Below the pieces are notes generated by a model. The model had not been told where the DNA came from. It searched no databases and saw nothing but the letters and a program-made list of their open reading frames with translations. From Candidatus Nitrohelix vancouverensis (lineage in GTDB: Bacteria > Nitrospinota > Nitrospinia > Nitrospinales > VA-1): a DNA stretch of 64,000 bases. The stretch lies in assembly GCA_015698305.1 (NCBI GenBank), contig CP048620.1:3184001-3248000 (forward strand). Reading direction: 5' to 3'. The position numbers and the translations under genes were made by a program. Positions within the stretch are counted from its first letter, which is position 1. The number at the start of each line of letters is the position of its first letter. Shown piece after piece: positions 1-11,688 of the stretch.

Positions 1-3
1 TAG

Positions 4-22
4 CGCTATCATTCAGATAGCG
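4..22. repeat. Short inverted repeat upstream of the MscS-like gene
   Basis: A 7-bp perfect stem, CGCTATC with GATAGCG, encloses a 5-base loop. On the plus strand it is followed by an A-run, not a T-run, so it is not a standard intrinsic terminator for transcripts in either direction. It may be an RNA hairpin or a protein site, or the edge of a structure cut by the window start. Confidence 0.4.
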
Positions 23-58
23 TTAAAAAAAACAACTTTTTAGATGGGGACGTAGTTT

Positions 59-3223
<3,165 letters not shown>

Positions 3224-3235
3224 CGACTCCCCTTC

Positions 3236-4117
3236 TCAAGCTTCTTTCGGTTTATCCGCCGCCATGGCAAGGAATAACGGGATTTCCTGACGCGCTCTGT
3301 TTTCCGCTTTCGCGCGTTTTCCCGGCTGACTTTTTTTGTTCGACGCCCACTCTTCGAAACGGGAGACTTGAAGCCCCGCGCCCAGCAAGGCGTCAAAATA
3401 ACTGTGCAAAGGTCGGTGATAAGTCCAGGTGTAAGGCCCTTCCGTACGCATCGGCGGAGTGAAAATAGGAATCGAGGTCTCCGTCAGATAAAGATCGACG
3501 CGGCGATACTCGAGCTTCTTCTCCTCGTCCCAGCCCCAGTGGCTCTGCCGGGGAATACGAAATCCCGGATGCATCATCACCATGACGAAACGGCCGCCGG
3601 GAACCAGCCAGCGGCTGATATTGCGAAACACCGGCTCCAGCTGTTCCATATTCTGAACCGCCATCAAACACACGATGCCGTCAAAGGTTTCGCCCTGCAA
3701 GGATTTCTCGCCTGCGGCGTCGGCGTTATGAAACGCCAGCGAAGGATGCGACCGCGTCTTCGCGCACTGGATGAGACTGTCCGAAGCGTCCAGACCCGTC
3801 ACCTTCAAACCCTTCTGAGACAGGAATCTGGAAAACACGCCCTGACCGCAAGCCAGATCCAGAACCTTGCGTCCCTTCTTCATATCGAGCAGACGATAGG
3901 CCCCCGGCATGATGATATCGCGTTGATAGTCCGAGCCGTCCTGACCGACCAGAGCGTCGTACCAGCGCGCCGCCTGATCCCAATCCGTCGATTTCTTCTT
4001 GGCGGAAGAGCCGCCAGGCCTGCCGTTTCCCTTATTGAAAGGACGGCTTCGCCTTCCCCCCGCTGTCGTCGGCGGTCGCCGAACGCCTTTTCTTCCCGGT
4101 TTATTTTTCGTCGCCAT
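3236..4117 (-). CDS. SAM-dependent class I methyltransferase with basic N-terminal tail
   Basis: A Rossmann methyltransferase core is recognisable from VLDLACGQGVFSRFL (motif I, SAM binding), through GLDASDSLI (the acidic end of strand 2), to FDGIVCLMAVQNM and the LVPGGRFVMVMMHP strand-turn. The substrate is not evident; ubiquinone or small-molecule methyltransferases share this layout. The first 45 or so residues are a low-complexity Lys/Arg/Gly/Pro tail that could bind nucleic acid or an acidic partner. An upstream ATG at 4138 is in frame. However, a TATAAT box ends only about three bases before it and would start transcripts inside that codon, so I prefer the second Met at 4117, preceded by AAAGGG. 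It is the first gene of a two-gene unit with the 119-residue protein. Confidence 0.8.
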   Translation of the reverse strand: MATKNKPGRKGVRRPPTTAGGRRSRPFNKGNGRPGGSSAKKKSTDWDQAARWYDALVGQDGSDYQRDIIMPGAYRLLDMKKGRKVLDLACGQGVFSRFLSQKGLKVTGLDASDSLIQCAKTRSHPSLAFHNADAAGEKSLQGETFDGIVCLMAVQNMEQLEPVFRNISRWLVPGGRFVMVMMHPGFRIPRQSHWGWDEEKKLEYRRVDLYLTETSIPIFTPPMRTEGPYTWTYHRPLHSYFDALLGAGLQVSRFEEWASNKKSQPGKRAKAENRARQEIPLFLAMAADKPKEA

Positions 4118-4118
4118 C

Positions 4119-4148
4119 TTGCCGCAAGCCCTTTCCATCCATTATAAT
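4119..4148 (+). promoter_or_regulatory. Predicted sigma-70-type promoter for the lipoprotein gene at 4207
   Basis: TTGCCG at 4119-4124 and TATAAT at 4143-4148 are separated by 18 bp. The TATAAT lies within the palindrome ATTATAAT, so the same bases also give a perfect minus-strand -10 box (4141-4146) facing the methyltransferase gene. This suggests back-to-back promoters sharing one AT-rich core. Confidence 0.45.
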
Positions 4149-4206
4149 CATTCCGGGAACCGCTTCCCTTGAATCCATCCGATCATCATATCACACGGAA
4201 GTTACA

Positions 4207-4701
4207 ATGAATCCTCGCAAGCCTTTTTATTTTCCAAAGTCTCGCCTCACCTGTTCCGCCCTGCTCTTCCTGCTCGCGACCCTGTTCAACGCCGGTTGCG
4301 CCACGGATATCTTTGAAACGAAACTGCGCGACCTGAACGACGTCATTCAATTGTACAATATAAAAATTGAAGGTCGCGTCGGCGAACAAGCCGTGTTTCT
4401 CCTCGACCCGGATTACCGCGAGGCTTACATCGAACGCATTCATGAATTCAATGAGCGCGTCCGCTTCATGGACAGCCATCTGGTCTCGTTGGAGTTTTTA
4501 AAAGACGGCGCCAAGGTGGGAGAAAAGAATCGATCCGACGACGAAGCCGAAGGCGAATTCAATGAAGCCATCGCAACCTTCTCTTACCAACTGACCATCT
4601 CTCCAAGTTCCACATTGGAGACTCGCTTGCACAAACAAAAATGGGTTTATAAAATGGACAAATGGATGGTTCAGCCAGACTTGGATGAGTTCCTGAAATA
4701 A
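4207..4701 (+). CDS. Hypothetical lipoprotein, 164 residues
   Basis: The N-terminus has positive residues, a hydrophobic stretch (CSALLFLLATLF) and a lipobox, NAGC, near residue 31, so the mature protein should be a lipid-anchored envelope protein. The rest is soluble, acidic and helical, with an Asp/Glu-rich centre around residues 100-120. I recognise no domain. It is monocistronic, with a candidate promoter 60 bases upstream and a divergent methyltransferase gene. Confidence 0.75.
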   Translation: MNPRKPFYFPKSRLTCSALLFLLATLFNAGCATDIFETKLRDLNDVIQLYNIKIEGRVGEQAVFLLDPDYREAYIERIHEFNERVRFMDSHLVSLEFLKDGAKVGEKNRSDDEAEGEFNEAIATFSYQLTISPSSTLETRLHKQKWVYKMDKWMVQPDLDEFLK

Positions 4702-4939
4702 GGATTATTTTCAACTCTTCCTGAAAAATATCCCAATATAAATTCAGATATCCATTCGCATGAAAGCCCAATGAGTTCAATAGCTTGAAATGAATCTCAG
4801 TAAATGTCTGCGGAGGAATCCCTTTTTTAAGGGGTGACTTGCTTGCTTTTGTAACTAGAGGGAACCACATTAAAGGAGTAGCTTTTGCCTTTTTCAAATC
4901 CCGTCGTTTGAGATGGGTCGCTAAAAAAGGAGAAAAGCC
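4702..4939. other. Intergenic region with two short hairpins upstream of a small ORF
   Basis: No gene longer than a few codons is convincing here. Two plus-strand hairpins are visible: CCCTT (4820-4824) with AAGGG (4829-4833) around four T, and CCCGTC (4900-4905) with GATGGG (4912-4917) around GTTTGA. The second sits 10 bases before the ribosome site of the 31-residue ORF and could affect its translation. I match no known riboswitch. Confidence 0.35.
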
Positions 4940-5035
4940 ATGTTGCTCCAAATCATGGCGGCAGGGGCCGGGGCCTTGATCGTTGCTTTACTTCTATTGG
5001 AAATTTTCAATAACGAATCGATCACCAAACCCTGA
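4940..5035 (+). CDS. Predicted 31-residue single-pass membrane peptide
   Basis: The ATG at 4940 follows a near-perfect ribosome site, AAGGAG at 4927-4932, with 7 bases of spacing. The 31-codon frame encodes a short Ala/Gly and Leu-rich hydrophobic helix (residues about 5-22) ending in a polar tail, NNESITKP, before TGA. Such a strong start site before a clean transmembrane helix in a gene-free stretch supports a real small protein. Its role is unknown. It converges on sfsA, 15 bases away. Confidence 0.55.
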   Translation: MLLQIMAAGAGALIVALLLLEIFNNESITKP

Positions 5036-5050
5036 ACCCTTCACCCACAT

Positions 5051-5740
5051 TCACAATTCAACAGGAATGGCGCGATCCAACGTGACTGTGCTGTTAGTCA
5101 CCTTGCAATTGTAGGCCAGTAATTGAACGCCTGCTTTCGCGGCGTCGCGCAATGCCTCGCCAAAGCGCGGGTCGACATCGTCCTGCGGGACGACCTTGCA
5201 CGCATCGGATCGTTGCGAGACAAACAGCGCTCCGGTCTGATAACCCTCGCTCTTCAGCGCGATCAGTTCACGCAGATGCTTGACCCCGCGAAGCGTGGGC
5301 GCATCGGGAAACATCCCCACTCCGCCTTCCACCCAGCTGACGGATTTGACTTCCAGGTAAAACGATTCGGAGTCACGCTCCAGCAGAAAATCGAAACGGC
5401 TGTCGCCTTGCTTTGCTTCGCGTTTGTAAGATTGATATTTTTTAAACTCGGGAATCTGCTTTTTTTCGAGGGCTTCTTCAACCAGCGCATTGGCAAAGAC
5501 CGGGTAGGCGCTCACCCAGATCGATCCGTGCCGAACCAGAGCGAGAGTGTAGTCGGTTTTTCTTTTGGGTCCCGGATTGTAGATCAAACGCACCGCGCGT
5601 TGCGGAATCATGAGTCCGGGCAAACGCCCCGGGTCAGGAACATGCGCTTCGGTCTCGCGACCATCCACGAGTACGCGAGCCAGATAGCGGTTGGGACGTT
5701 CCAGAAAAACGCCGTCAACCAGTGTCTGCCCCAAACGCAT
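5051..5740 (-). CDS. sfsA: SfsA family nuclease-like protein (sugar fermentation stimulation protein)
   Basis: The 229-residue protein has the SfsA layout: an N-terminal OB-like part with FLERPNRYLARV and HVPDPGRL, then a nuclease-like core with SRFDFLLERD and FYLEVKSVSW. The acidic residues and the Lys of EVK match the PD-(D/E)xK arrangement. SfsA of Escherichia coli was first linked to maltose metabolism and DNA binding; the molecular role is still unclear. The gene lies 28 bases downstream of nuoM on the same strand, so it is probably the last gene of the nuo transcript. That is not a functional link I can explain. Confidence 0.93.
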   Translation of the reverse strand: MRLGQTLVDGVFLERPNRYLARVLVDGRETEAHVPDPGRLPGLMIPQRAVRLIYNPGPKRKTDYTLALVRHGSIWVSAYPVFANALVEEALEKKQIPEFKKYQSYKREAKQGDSRFDFLLERDSESFYLEVKSVSWVEGGVGMFPDAPTLRGVKHLRELIALKSEGYQTGALFVSQRSDACKVVPQDDVDPRFGEALRDAAKAGVQLLAYNCKVTNSTVTLDRAIPVEL

Positions 5741-5768
5741 TGAATGTCAGGGAAAAGAAAGAAGGGGT

Positions 5769-7289
5769 CTAGTGGTGTCCGGCGTCTTCGCCGGCGTGCA
5801 GATTGACCGTTTTTTCCGCGTGCAAGGCAATCTCCACGGAAGGCCCAACGCGGTCAATGAAAGGTTTCGGGTACAGGCCGATGAACACCGCCAGAATACA
5901 CGCGGGAAGCAAGACTCCGAACTGCGAGCGGTCAATGTCCTTGATGCCTTCCGGCAGAGTATCGTTGGTCTCCTGCATGGCTCCCTGAAACATATAGAGC
6001 ATATAGATCGCCGCAAAAACAATGGACAGACAAGCGCCCAGCACAAACACAATGGACAAATCGCTGAGCATGACAGAAGTCCAAACGCCCATCAAAATGA
6101 GAAACTCTCCAACGAAACCATTGAGTCCCGGCAAGCCCAGAGCGGACAAGGCCAGCAACAGGAACATGCCGTACAGGATCGGCATGGGATTGCTCAAACC
6201 CTTGAGACGGCTCAATTCGCGCGTCCCGGTTTTTTCTTCAATGATGCCGACGATAATAAACAGCGCCGATGCAATGATGCCGTGGTTGAGCATCTGCAAG
6301 ACGCTTCCTTCCACGCCCTGACCATTGAAGGCAAAAATCCCTAATACGATGAAGCCCAGGTGACTGATGCTGGAATAGGCGACCAGCATCTTGATATCTT
6401 TTTGCGATACGGCGATCCATGCTCCGTAAACGATGCCGCCCACCGCGCCCGCCGCGACCGCCAGACCCAACGTTTCAATCGCCGATGGAAACAAGGGCAG
6501 ACAAAAACGGATCAGGCCGTATGCTCCCGCCTTCGACATGGCCCCGGTGATGAGTATCAACGCGGGAATCGGACAGGAGCGGTAAGCGTGCGGCAACCAG
6601 CTGTGCAATGGAAACACGGGAACTTTGATTGCGAAAGCCGTGAAGAAACAAACGAACATCCACAACTGATCCATCGGAGCCAGATGCATGTGCACCAGCG
6701 TGCTGATATCAAAAGTCCATTCGTGCGTCGCGTGATAATATTCAAACGACAGGGCCAGAATCGCCACCAGCATGAGCAGACTGCCCGCCAGAGTGAAAAT
6801 CACAAATTTCGTGGTCGCGTAAATGCGGTCGCCCTCGCCCCACAAACCGATGATGAAATACGAAGGAATCAACATCAATTCCCAGAAAACATAAAAGGCG
6901 ATGGTGTCCTGAGCGACGAACACGCCAAGGATGCCCGCTTCCAGAGCCAGCATCAACGCCAGGTAATTGCGAAGATTGATCTTTTGCTGTCTCGCGCCCA
7001 TGACCATGGAAATCACGCCGAGGAAGGAAGTCAGAATGACCATCCACAGGCTGATACCGTCGAGACCAAATTTCAAATTGATGTTTAAAAGCGGAACCCA
7101 TGAAAACGTCGACTGGAATTGCATCCCCGGGTTTCCGGAATCGAAACCGAACAGCAACGATACGGAAAGGAGAAAACTCAACGCCGCAGCGCCCAAAGCC
7201 ACCCGGCCCGGCAGAATCGTATTGTCCCGGTTCACCGCCAGCAGGGAGAACGCGGCAATTAAAGGTATGAAAACTATCGATGTCAGCAT
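5769..7289 (-). CDS. nuoM: NADH-quinone oxidoreductase subunit M
   Basis: NuoM is one of the three antiporter-like proton-pumping subunits of the complex I membrane arm. The 506-residue protein is hydrophobic throughout, with about 14 membrane helices. It keeps the family signatures ELMLIPSYFIIGLWG (the conserved Glu in helix 5), KVPVFPLHSWLPHAY with the Lys and HSWLPDAH-like motif (here PHAY), and KDIKMLVAYSSISHLGF. The ATG start lies 24 bases after the nuoL stop. It is the last nuo gene of the main cluster, because nuoN is 25 kb away. Confidence 0.97.
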   Translation of the reverse strand: MLTSIVFIPLIAAFSLLAVNRDNTILPGRVALGAAALSFLLSVSLLFGFDSGNPGMQFQSTFSWVPLLNINLKFGLDGISLWMVILTSFLGVISMVMGARQQKINLRNYLALMLALEAGILGVFVAQDTIAFYVFWELMLIPSYFIIGLWGEGDRIYATTKFVIFTLAGSLLMLVAILALSFEYYHATHEWTFDISTLVHMHLAPMDQLWMFVCFFTAFAIKVPVFPLHSWLPHAYRSCPIPALILITGAMSKAGAYGLIRFCLPLFPSAIETLGLAVAAGAVGGIVYGAWIAVSQKDIKMLVAYSSISHLGFIVLGIFAFNGQGVEGSVLQMLNHGIIASALFIIVGIIEEKTGTRELSRLKGLSNPMPILYGMFLLLALSALGLPGLNGFVGEFLILMGVWTSVMLSDLSIVFVLGACLSIVFAAIYMLYMFQGAMQETNDTLPEGIKDIDRSQFGVLLPACILAVFIGLYPKPFIDRVGPSVEIALHAEKTVNLHAGEDAGHH

Positions 7290-7313
7290 CTAATTAGGCT
7301 CAACAATTCTTCT

Positions 7314-9182
7314 TTAAAGGAAAACAACAAACAGCAAGGCGACGACCATCCCGCCCACCATGTTCAACGCATACATTCCAACCTTGCCGTTTTGCCACCA
7401 ACTGATATAGCGGCTGGCTTCCCTCACCTGAGCGGCCGCTTCGTCGACGGCAAAATCTATACCGTTGCGCTCCCCGCGATCTTCAAGGAAAGCGCCGATG
7501 GCCTTGACCGGTTTCACGATCAGGAAATCATAAATCTCGTCTACGTAATATTTATGGAACAGAATGTCGTACAGCGGCGCCAAAGCGTTCTTGGCAAATT
7601 CCATGCGGTCGCTACTGACCATATAGACCAGTCCAGCGACGAGGATGCCGCCCAATCCCGCAAAGACGGCGATCGTTTCCAGAAGAGCGTCTTCGTGATG
7701 CGTTCCATGCCCGCCAAGCGACGGACTCAAAAAGCTGTCGACCCAGGAGCCCAGCCCGCCAGCCATGAGCGCCAGGAACGCCAGAATCAGCAAGGGCGCC
7801 ACCATCACGCGCGGAGACTCATGCGGATGCGCTTCGGGGGATCGCGATTCGCCGTGAAAAACGTAAAAGAAGAGACGGAAGGTATAAAACGCCGTCATGC
7901 CTGCGCTGAAAACCGCCAGCGCCCAGAAAATAATATTGCCCATCTCTGAGTGATAGGAACTCATGATGATCGCTTCTTTACTGAAGAATCCGCTGGTCAG
8001 AGGAAATCCCGCCAGGGCAAGCGATCCTATCAAAAAGGTCATGTAGGTGATGGGCATGGTCTTCGACAGTCCGCCCATCTTGCGAATATCCTGCTCGTCG
8101 TTCATCGCGTGTATGACGCTTCCCGCTCCCAAAAAGAGCAGGGCTTTAAAGAACGCATGCGTCATCAAATGGAACATGCCAAAGCTGAACATACCCACGC
8201 CAACCGCCAGGAACATATAACCCAGCTGGCTCATCGTCGAATAGGCGATGACGCGCTTGATATCGTATTGCACCATGGCGATCGTGCCCGCGAAGGTCGC
8301 GGTCACAATGCCGACGGTGGCGATCAGATACATGGTGATCGGCGCCAACTCGAACAAAACATGACAACGCGCTACCAGGTACACGCCCGCTGTGACCATG
8401 GTCGCGGCGTGAATGAGCGCGCTGACCGGCGTCGGACCTTCCATCGCGTCCGGCAACCAGGTGTGAAGCGGCAGTTGCGCCGACTTGGCGAACGCGCCCA
8501 CCAGAAGCAGGAGGGTGATGAGGATCACCGTCATATCATTGGGTAAAAACAATTCGGGAGCAGTCTGGAAGACCTCTACATAATTGAGCGTTCCAAACGA
8601 TTCAAAGATCATGAACGCGGCGACCAACATGCCGACGTCGCCGATCACGTTCATCACGAAGGCCTTGCGCGCCGCCAGCACGGCGCTCTTGCGATCCCGC
8701 CAGAATCCGATCAGCAGATAGGAAGCCAGTCCCACCAGCGCCCAGCCCACGATCAGGAAGAAAAAATCAGCGGCGGCGACTAGCGTACACATCGAAAAAA
8801 TAAACAGATTCAGGTAAGCGAAAAATCGGGAGAATTCCTTGTCATGCTCCATGTAACCGAGCGAATAAACGTGGATCAGGAATCCAACGCCGGTGACAAT
8901 GAGGAACATGAAAACGGAAAGCGGATCGACCAGAATGGACATGTTCAGACTGAACGGCCCCGACTGCACCCAGGTGTAGAGCACCTGAACCGCGCCCGAA
9001 CGGTGGTCCGGCTCGAGGGCGGACAAATCCATCAGCAACAGGATGGAAACCAGAAAAGCCAGTCCAACCGTCGCGCAACCAATCAGACCCGCCAGCTTCT
9101 TGGGAATGCATTTCCCAAACCAGCTCAGACCAATAAATCCTGCAAGAGGAAACAATAAAACCAACCAGGCGTAACCGAACAA
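7314..9182 (-). CDS. nuoL: NADH-quinone oxidoreductase subunit L
   Basis: NuoL is the distal proton-pumping subunit and carries the long lateral helix. The 622-residue protein shows the antiporter core AKSAQLPLHTWLPDAMEGPT, the discontinuous helix region PVSALIHAATMVTAGVYL, and KRVIAYSTMSQLGYMFLAVG. The C-terminal amphipathic region (about 540-590) is consistent with the lateral helix plus an anchor helix. I see no ATG at a sensible N-terminus, so the start is the TTG at 9182, preceded by GGG/AGGA and four bases after the nuoK stop. Confidence 0.97.
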   Translation of the reverse strand: MFGYAWLVLLFPLAGFIGLSWFGKCIPKKLAGLIGCATVGLAFLVSILLLMDLSALEPDHRSGAVQVLYTWVQSGPFSLNMSILVDPLSVFMFLIVTGVGFLIHVYSLGYMEHDKEFSRFFAYLNLFIFSMCTLVAAADFFFLIVGWALVGLASYLLIGFWRDRKSAVLAARKAFVMNVIGDVGMLVAAFMIFESFGTLNYVEVFQTAPELFLPNDMTVILITLLLLVGAFAKSAQLPLHTWLPDAMEGPTPVSALIHAATMVTAGVYLVARCHVLFELAPITMYLIATVGIVTATFAGTIAMVQYDIKRVIAYSTMSQLGYMFLAVGVGMFSFGMFHLMTHAFFKALLFLGAGSVIHAMNDEQDIRKMGGLSKTMPITYMTFLIGSLALAGFPLTSGFFSKEAIIMSSYHSEMGNIIFWALAVFSAGMTAFYTFRLFFYVFHGESRSPEAHPHESPRVMVAPLLILAFLALMAGGLGSWVDSFLSPSLGGHGTHHEDALLETIAVFAGLGGILVAGLVYMVSSDRMEFAKNALAPLYDILFHKYYVDEIYDFLIVKPVKAIGAFLEDRGERNGIDFAVDEAAAQVREASRYISWWQNGKVGMYALNMVGGMVVALLFVVFL

Positions 9183-9186
9183 ATTC

Positions 9187-9486
9187 CTACCCTTTCAATC
9201 CGTCGAGGTGATCCACATTGAGGTCGTGGCGCGTCCTGAAAATCGTCAGGATGATGGCGAGTCCCACAACCACTTCCGCCGCCGCAACCGTCATTATCAT
9301 CAGCGCAAAAATCTGTCCGTCCATGGATTTCAAAATATTGGAGTAACCGATCAACAGCAGGTTGACCGAGTTCAACATCAATTCCACAGACATGAACATG
9401 ATGAGCGGATTCTTGCGAACCATAAAGCCAAATGCGCCGATACAAAAAATGGTAGCGCTCACCAATAATATGAATTCCTGTCCCAT
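9187..9486 (-). CDS. nuoK: NADH-quinone oxidoreductase subunit K
   Basis: NuoK is a three-helix subunit next to NuoJ. The ~100-residue protein has the conserved acidic residues in SVELMLNSVNLL (helix 2) and AAAEVVVGLAI (helix 3), which form part of the buried proton path. The frame extends 15 residues further upstream. I choose the ATG at 9486 because GGAGG lies seven bases before it and it overlaps the nuoJ stop by one base (TAATG), a typical coupled arrangement. Confidence 0.97.
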   Translation of the reverse strand: MGQEFILLVSATIFCIGAFGFMVRKNPLIMFMSVELMLNSVNLLLIGYSNILKSMDGQIFALMIMTVAAAEVVVGLAIILTIFRTRHDLNVDHLDGLKG

Positions 9487-10052
9487 TACGGTCGCCTCCT
9501 CAGAGGTTTGTAGGGAAATTTCGCCAGACAAATGATGCCCACTCCCGCTACCAGCAACAGGCAGGAAGCCAGTTCAAAAGGGATCAAATGTTTGGAATAC
9601 AATTCCAGACCGACCGCTTTGGCGCTCCCGATCTCGGAAAGTTTCTGGGCGTCGTAAACGCCCTCGATCGCCTTGGTCTTGTCAATTCTGGCGGTCAACG
9701 CCAACTCGCCCAGCAGGGTTCCGACAAAACTGAGCGCCATGAACTTGTGAAAATCAAATACCTGTTTTTCTTTTTTACCGCCCAGGAGCGCAATGATGAA
9801 CAGAAACAATATCATCACCGCCCCGGCGTATACGATGATCTGGACTGCGGCGATGAACTCGGCGTTGTAAAGGAGGAACAACATCGCAAGGCAAACCATG
9901 TGCCCAATGAGATAAAGAGCGCTATAGATCGGCGACGAACACAACACCACGCCAAGCGCGGCCAATACCGCCGTTGCGCCGACGGCCAACACCACCCCGT
10001 CATAGGTCACAGCAAATAGATCGAAACTAAAGAAACCCAAATCGATCAACAT
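9486..10052 (-). CDS. nuoJ: NADH-quinone oxidoreductase subunit J
   Basis: NuoJ (188 residues) is a membrane-arm subunit with five predicted helices. The conserved third helix QIIVYAGAVMILFLFIIALL carries the flexible, pi-bulge-forming YAGA segment. The loop between helices 3 and 4 is short and charged (GGKKEKQVFDFHK). The gene starts with ATG 58 bases after the nuoI stop and ends in a one-base overlap with nuoK. Confidence 0.96.
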   Translation of the reverse strand: MLIDLGFFSFDLFAVTYDGVVLAVGATAVLAALGVVLCSSPIYSALYLIGHMVCLAMLFLLYNAEFIAAVQIIVYAGAVMILFLFIIALLGGKKEKQVFDFHKFMALSFVGTLLGELALTARIDKTKAIEGVYDAQKLSEIGSAKAVGLELYSKHLIPFELASCLLLVAGVGIICLAKFPYKPLRRRP

Positions 10053-10110
10053 ATCAACGTCAAACCTTTCCTAAAAACGACAGGGCGAATTTCGCCGCGT
10101 CCCACTAAAA

Positions 10111-10605
10111 TCATTGTTCTATCCGGGTTGTGTTCCCGAGAATGTCATGGCTGAACCGGTTCGGTTCCGGGTACACCAGCAAATCTTCTTTTTCCATGAT
10201 GTAGCTATCGCGATCGTAGTCCGCCAGCTCGTAATGTTCGCGCAAGACCACGGCGTCCACAGGGCAGGCTTCTTCGCAATACCCGCAATAGATGCAACGC
10301 AGTAAATTGATCTCATACACCTTGGCGTAACGCTCTCCGGCGGAAACCGGATTGTTCGGGTCATTCTCTTCAGCCACTACATGGATACAGCCGACCGGGC
10401 AGTTCGCCGAGCACAGGCTACACCCCACGCAACGTTCCAGACCTTCCTCGTCGCGGTTCAGAAAATGCCGCCCGCGATAACGTTTGGGCATCACCCGTTT
10501 AACGTCGGGATACTGAAAGGTCACCGGTTTCGAAACCATGTTTCGAAAGGTCACGCCCATGCCGATGACCAGATTTTTTGCGCCTTCTATCACTTCTCGC
10601 AACAT
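10111..10605 (-). CDS. nuoI: NADH-quinone oxidoreductase subunit I (two [4Fe-4S] clusters)
   Basis: NuoI carries clusters N6a and N6b, which pass electrons to N2 in NuoB. The 164-residue protein has the two ferredoxin motifs CVGCSLCSANCP and CIYCGYCEEACP. The N-terminal amphipathic segment and GRHFLNRDEEGLERC are typical of the family. The ATG has a strong GGAGG site eight bases upstream. The gap to nuoH is 15 bases. Confidence 0.98.
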   Translation of the reverse strand: MLREVIEGAKNLVIGMGVTFRNMVSKPVTFQYPDVKRVMPKRYRGRHFLNRDEEGLERCVGCSLCSANCPVGCIHVVAEENDPNNPVSAGERYAKVYEINLLRCIYCGYCEEACPVDAVVLREHYELADYDRDSYIMEKEDLLVYPEPNRFSHDILGNTTRIEQ

Positions 10606-10620
10606 AGTATTACCCTCCCG

Positions 10621-11658
10621 CTACAGAACCTTCAAAGCGGCTTGAAATAATAAATTGAGCACGGCTATCGGAAGCAGAAATTTCCAACCAAAAGTCATCA
10701 ACCGGTCGTAACGAATTCGTGGAAACGTGGATCGTAACCAGATGAATACGCACAACAGGAAAAGAACCTTGCCGGCAAAGGCCAGAAAGCCGATGATCGG
10801 CCCGTCCGGCAAAATATACGCGTTCCAGCCGCCAAGAAACAGGATGGTGATCAACGCGCTCATCGTGACCATGTTGATGTACTCGCCCATGAAAAACATG
10901 GCGAATTTCATTCCCGTGTACTCGGTATGAAACCCCGCAACCAGTTCCTGCTCGGCTTCCGGCAGGTCAAACGGCGCGCGATTGGTTTCGGCCACGCCCG
11001 CGATAAAGAACAGAAAAAACGCCAGAATCAGCGGCGGATTGAACAGGTTGATGATATTGGGAACCACCGACTGCCGATCCACCATATCGACCAGATTCAA
11101 GGAACCGGTGTGAACGATCACGCACAATGCGGCGAGTCCCAGGGTCAATTCATAACTGATCATCTGCGCCGTTGAGCGCAAACCGCCCATCAGCGAATAT
11201 TTGTTATTGGACGACAAACCCGCCAGCACCATGCCATAGATGCCCATCCCCGAAATAGCGAAGACAAACAAAATGCCGCTATTGATATTGGCCACCCACA
11301 ATCCGATCTGCTCGCCAAACAATTCAAAAGGCCCCGTCAGGGGAATCGCGGCGAATGCGACAATGGCGGTGAAAACGACAATCGCCGGCGCCAGGTGAAA
11401 CAGGAACTTGTCCGCAGAACTTTGAATGATGGATTCTTTAAACAGTAATTTGATCGAGTCGGAAATCGGTTGCCCCAGTCCCATCGGGCCTACACGATTG
11501 GGGCCCAGGCGAACCTGAAAGCGTCCCATCAGTCGGCGCTCCAGCCAGACCAGAGCGGGCACCACGCCAAGCAGCGCGGCGGCAATGATCACCGCTTTCA
11601 CGGCTCCCAGCAACAGATACGTATTTTCGTCCAGAAATGTCAGCAGGCTGTCAATCAA
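10621..11658 (-). CDS. nuoH: NADH-quinone oxidoreductase subunit H
   Basis: NuoH forms the quinone-access chamber at the junction of the two arms. The 345-residue protein contains WLERRLMGRFQVRLGPNRVG in the first cytoplasmic loop, GPFELFGEQIGLWV, and APFDLPEAEQELVAGFHTEY with the cluster of acidic residues linked to coupling. Eight membrane helices are expected. The start appears to be TTG at 11658, with AAGGTG six bases upstream; no ATG fits the conserved N-terminus. Confidence 0.97.
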   Translation of the reverse strand: MIDSLLTFLDENTYLLLGAVKAVIIAAALLGVVPALVWLERRLMGRFQVRLGPNRVGPMGLGQPISDSIKLLFKESIIQSSADKFLFHLAPAIVVFTAIVAFAAIPLTGPFELFGEQIGLWVANINSGILFVFAISGMGIYGMVLAGLSSNNKYSLMGGLRSTAQMISYELTLGLAALCVIVHTGSLNLVDMVDRQSVVPNIINLFNPPLILAFFLFFIAGVAETNRAPFDLPEAEQELVAGFHTEYTGMKFAMFFMGEYINMVTMSALITILFLGGWNAYILPDGPIIGFLAFAGKVLFLLCVFIWLRSTFPRIRYDRLMTFGWKFLLPIAVLNLLFQAALKVL

Positions 11659-11688
11659 GTCGTCACCTTCAATTAATTCAGATTCGCG

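Noticed and set aside
4-22. Intrinsic terminator at the window start
   Set aside because: The hairpin is followed by A rather than T on the plus strand, so it fits no standard terminator orientation inside the window.
4559-4951. 130-codon minus-strand frame over the lipoprotein end and the intergenic region
   Set aside because: It overlaps a supported lipoprotein gene and has no ribosome site, signal or recognisable family.
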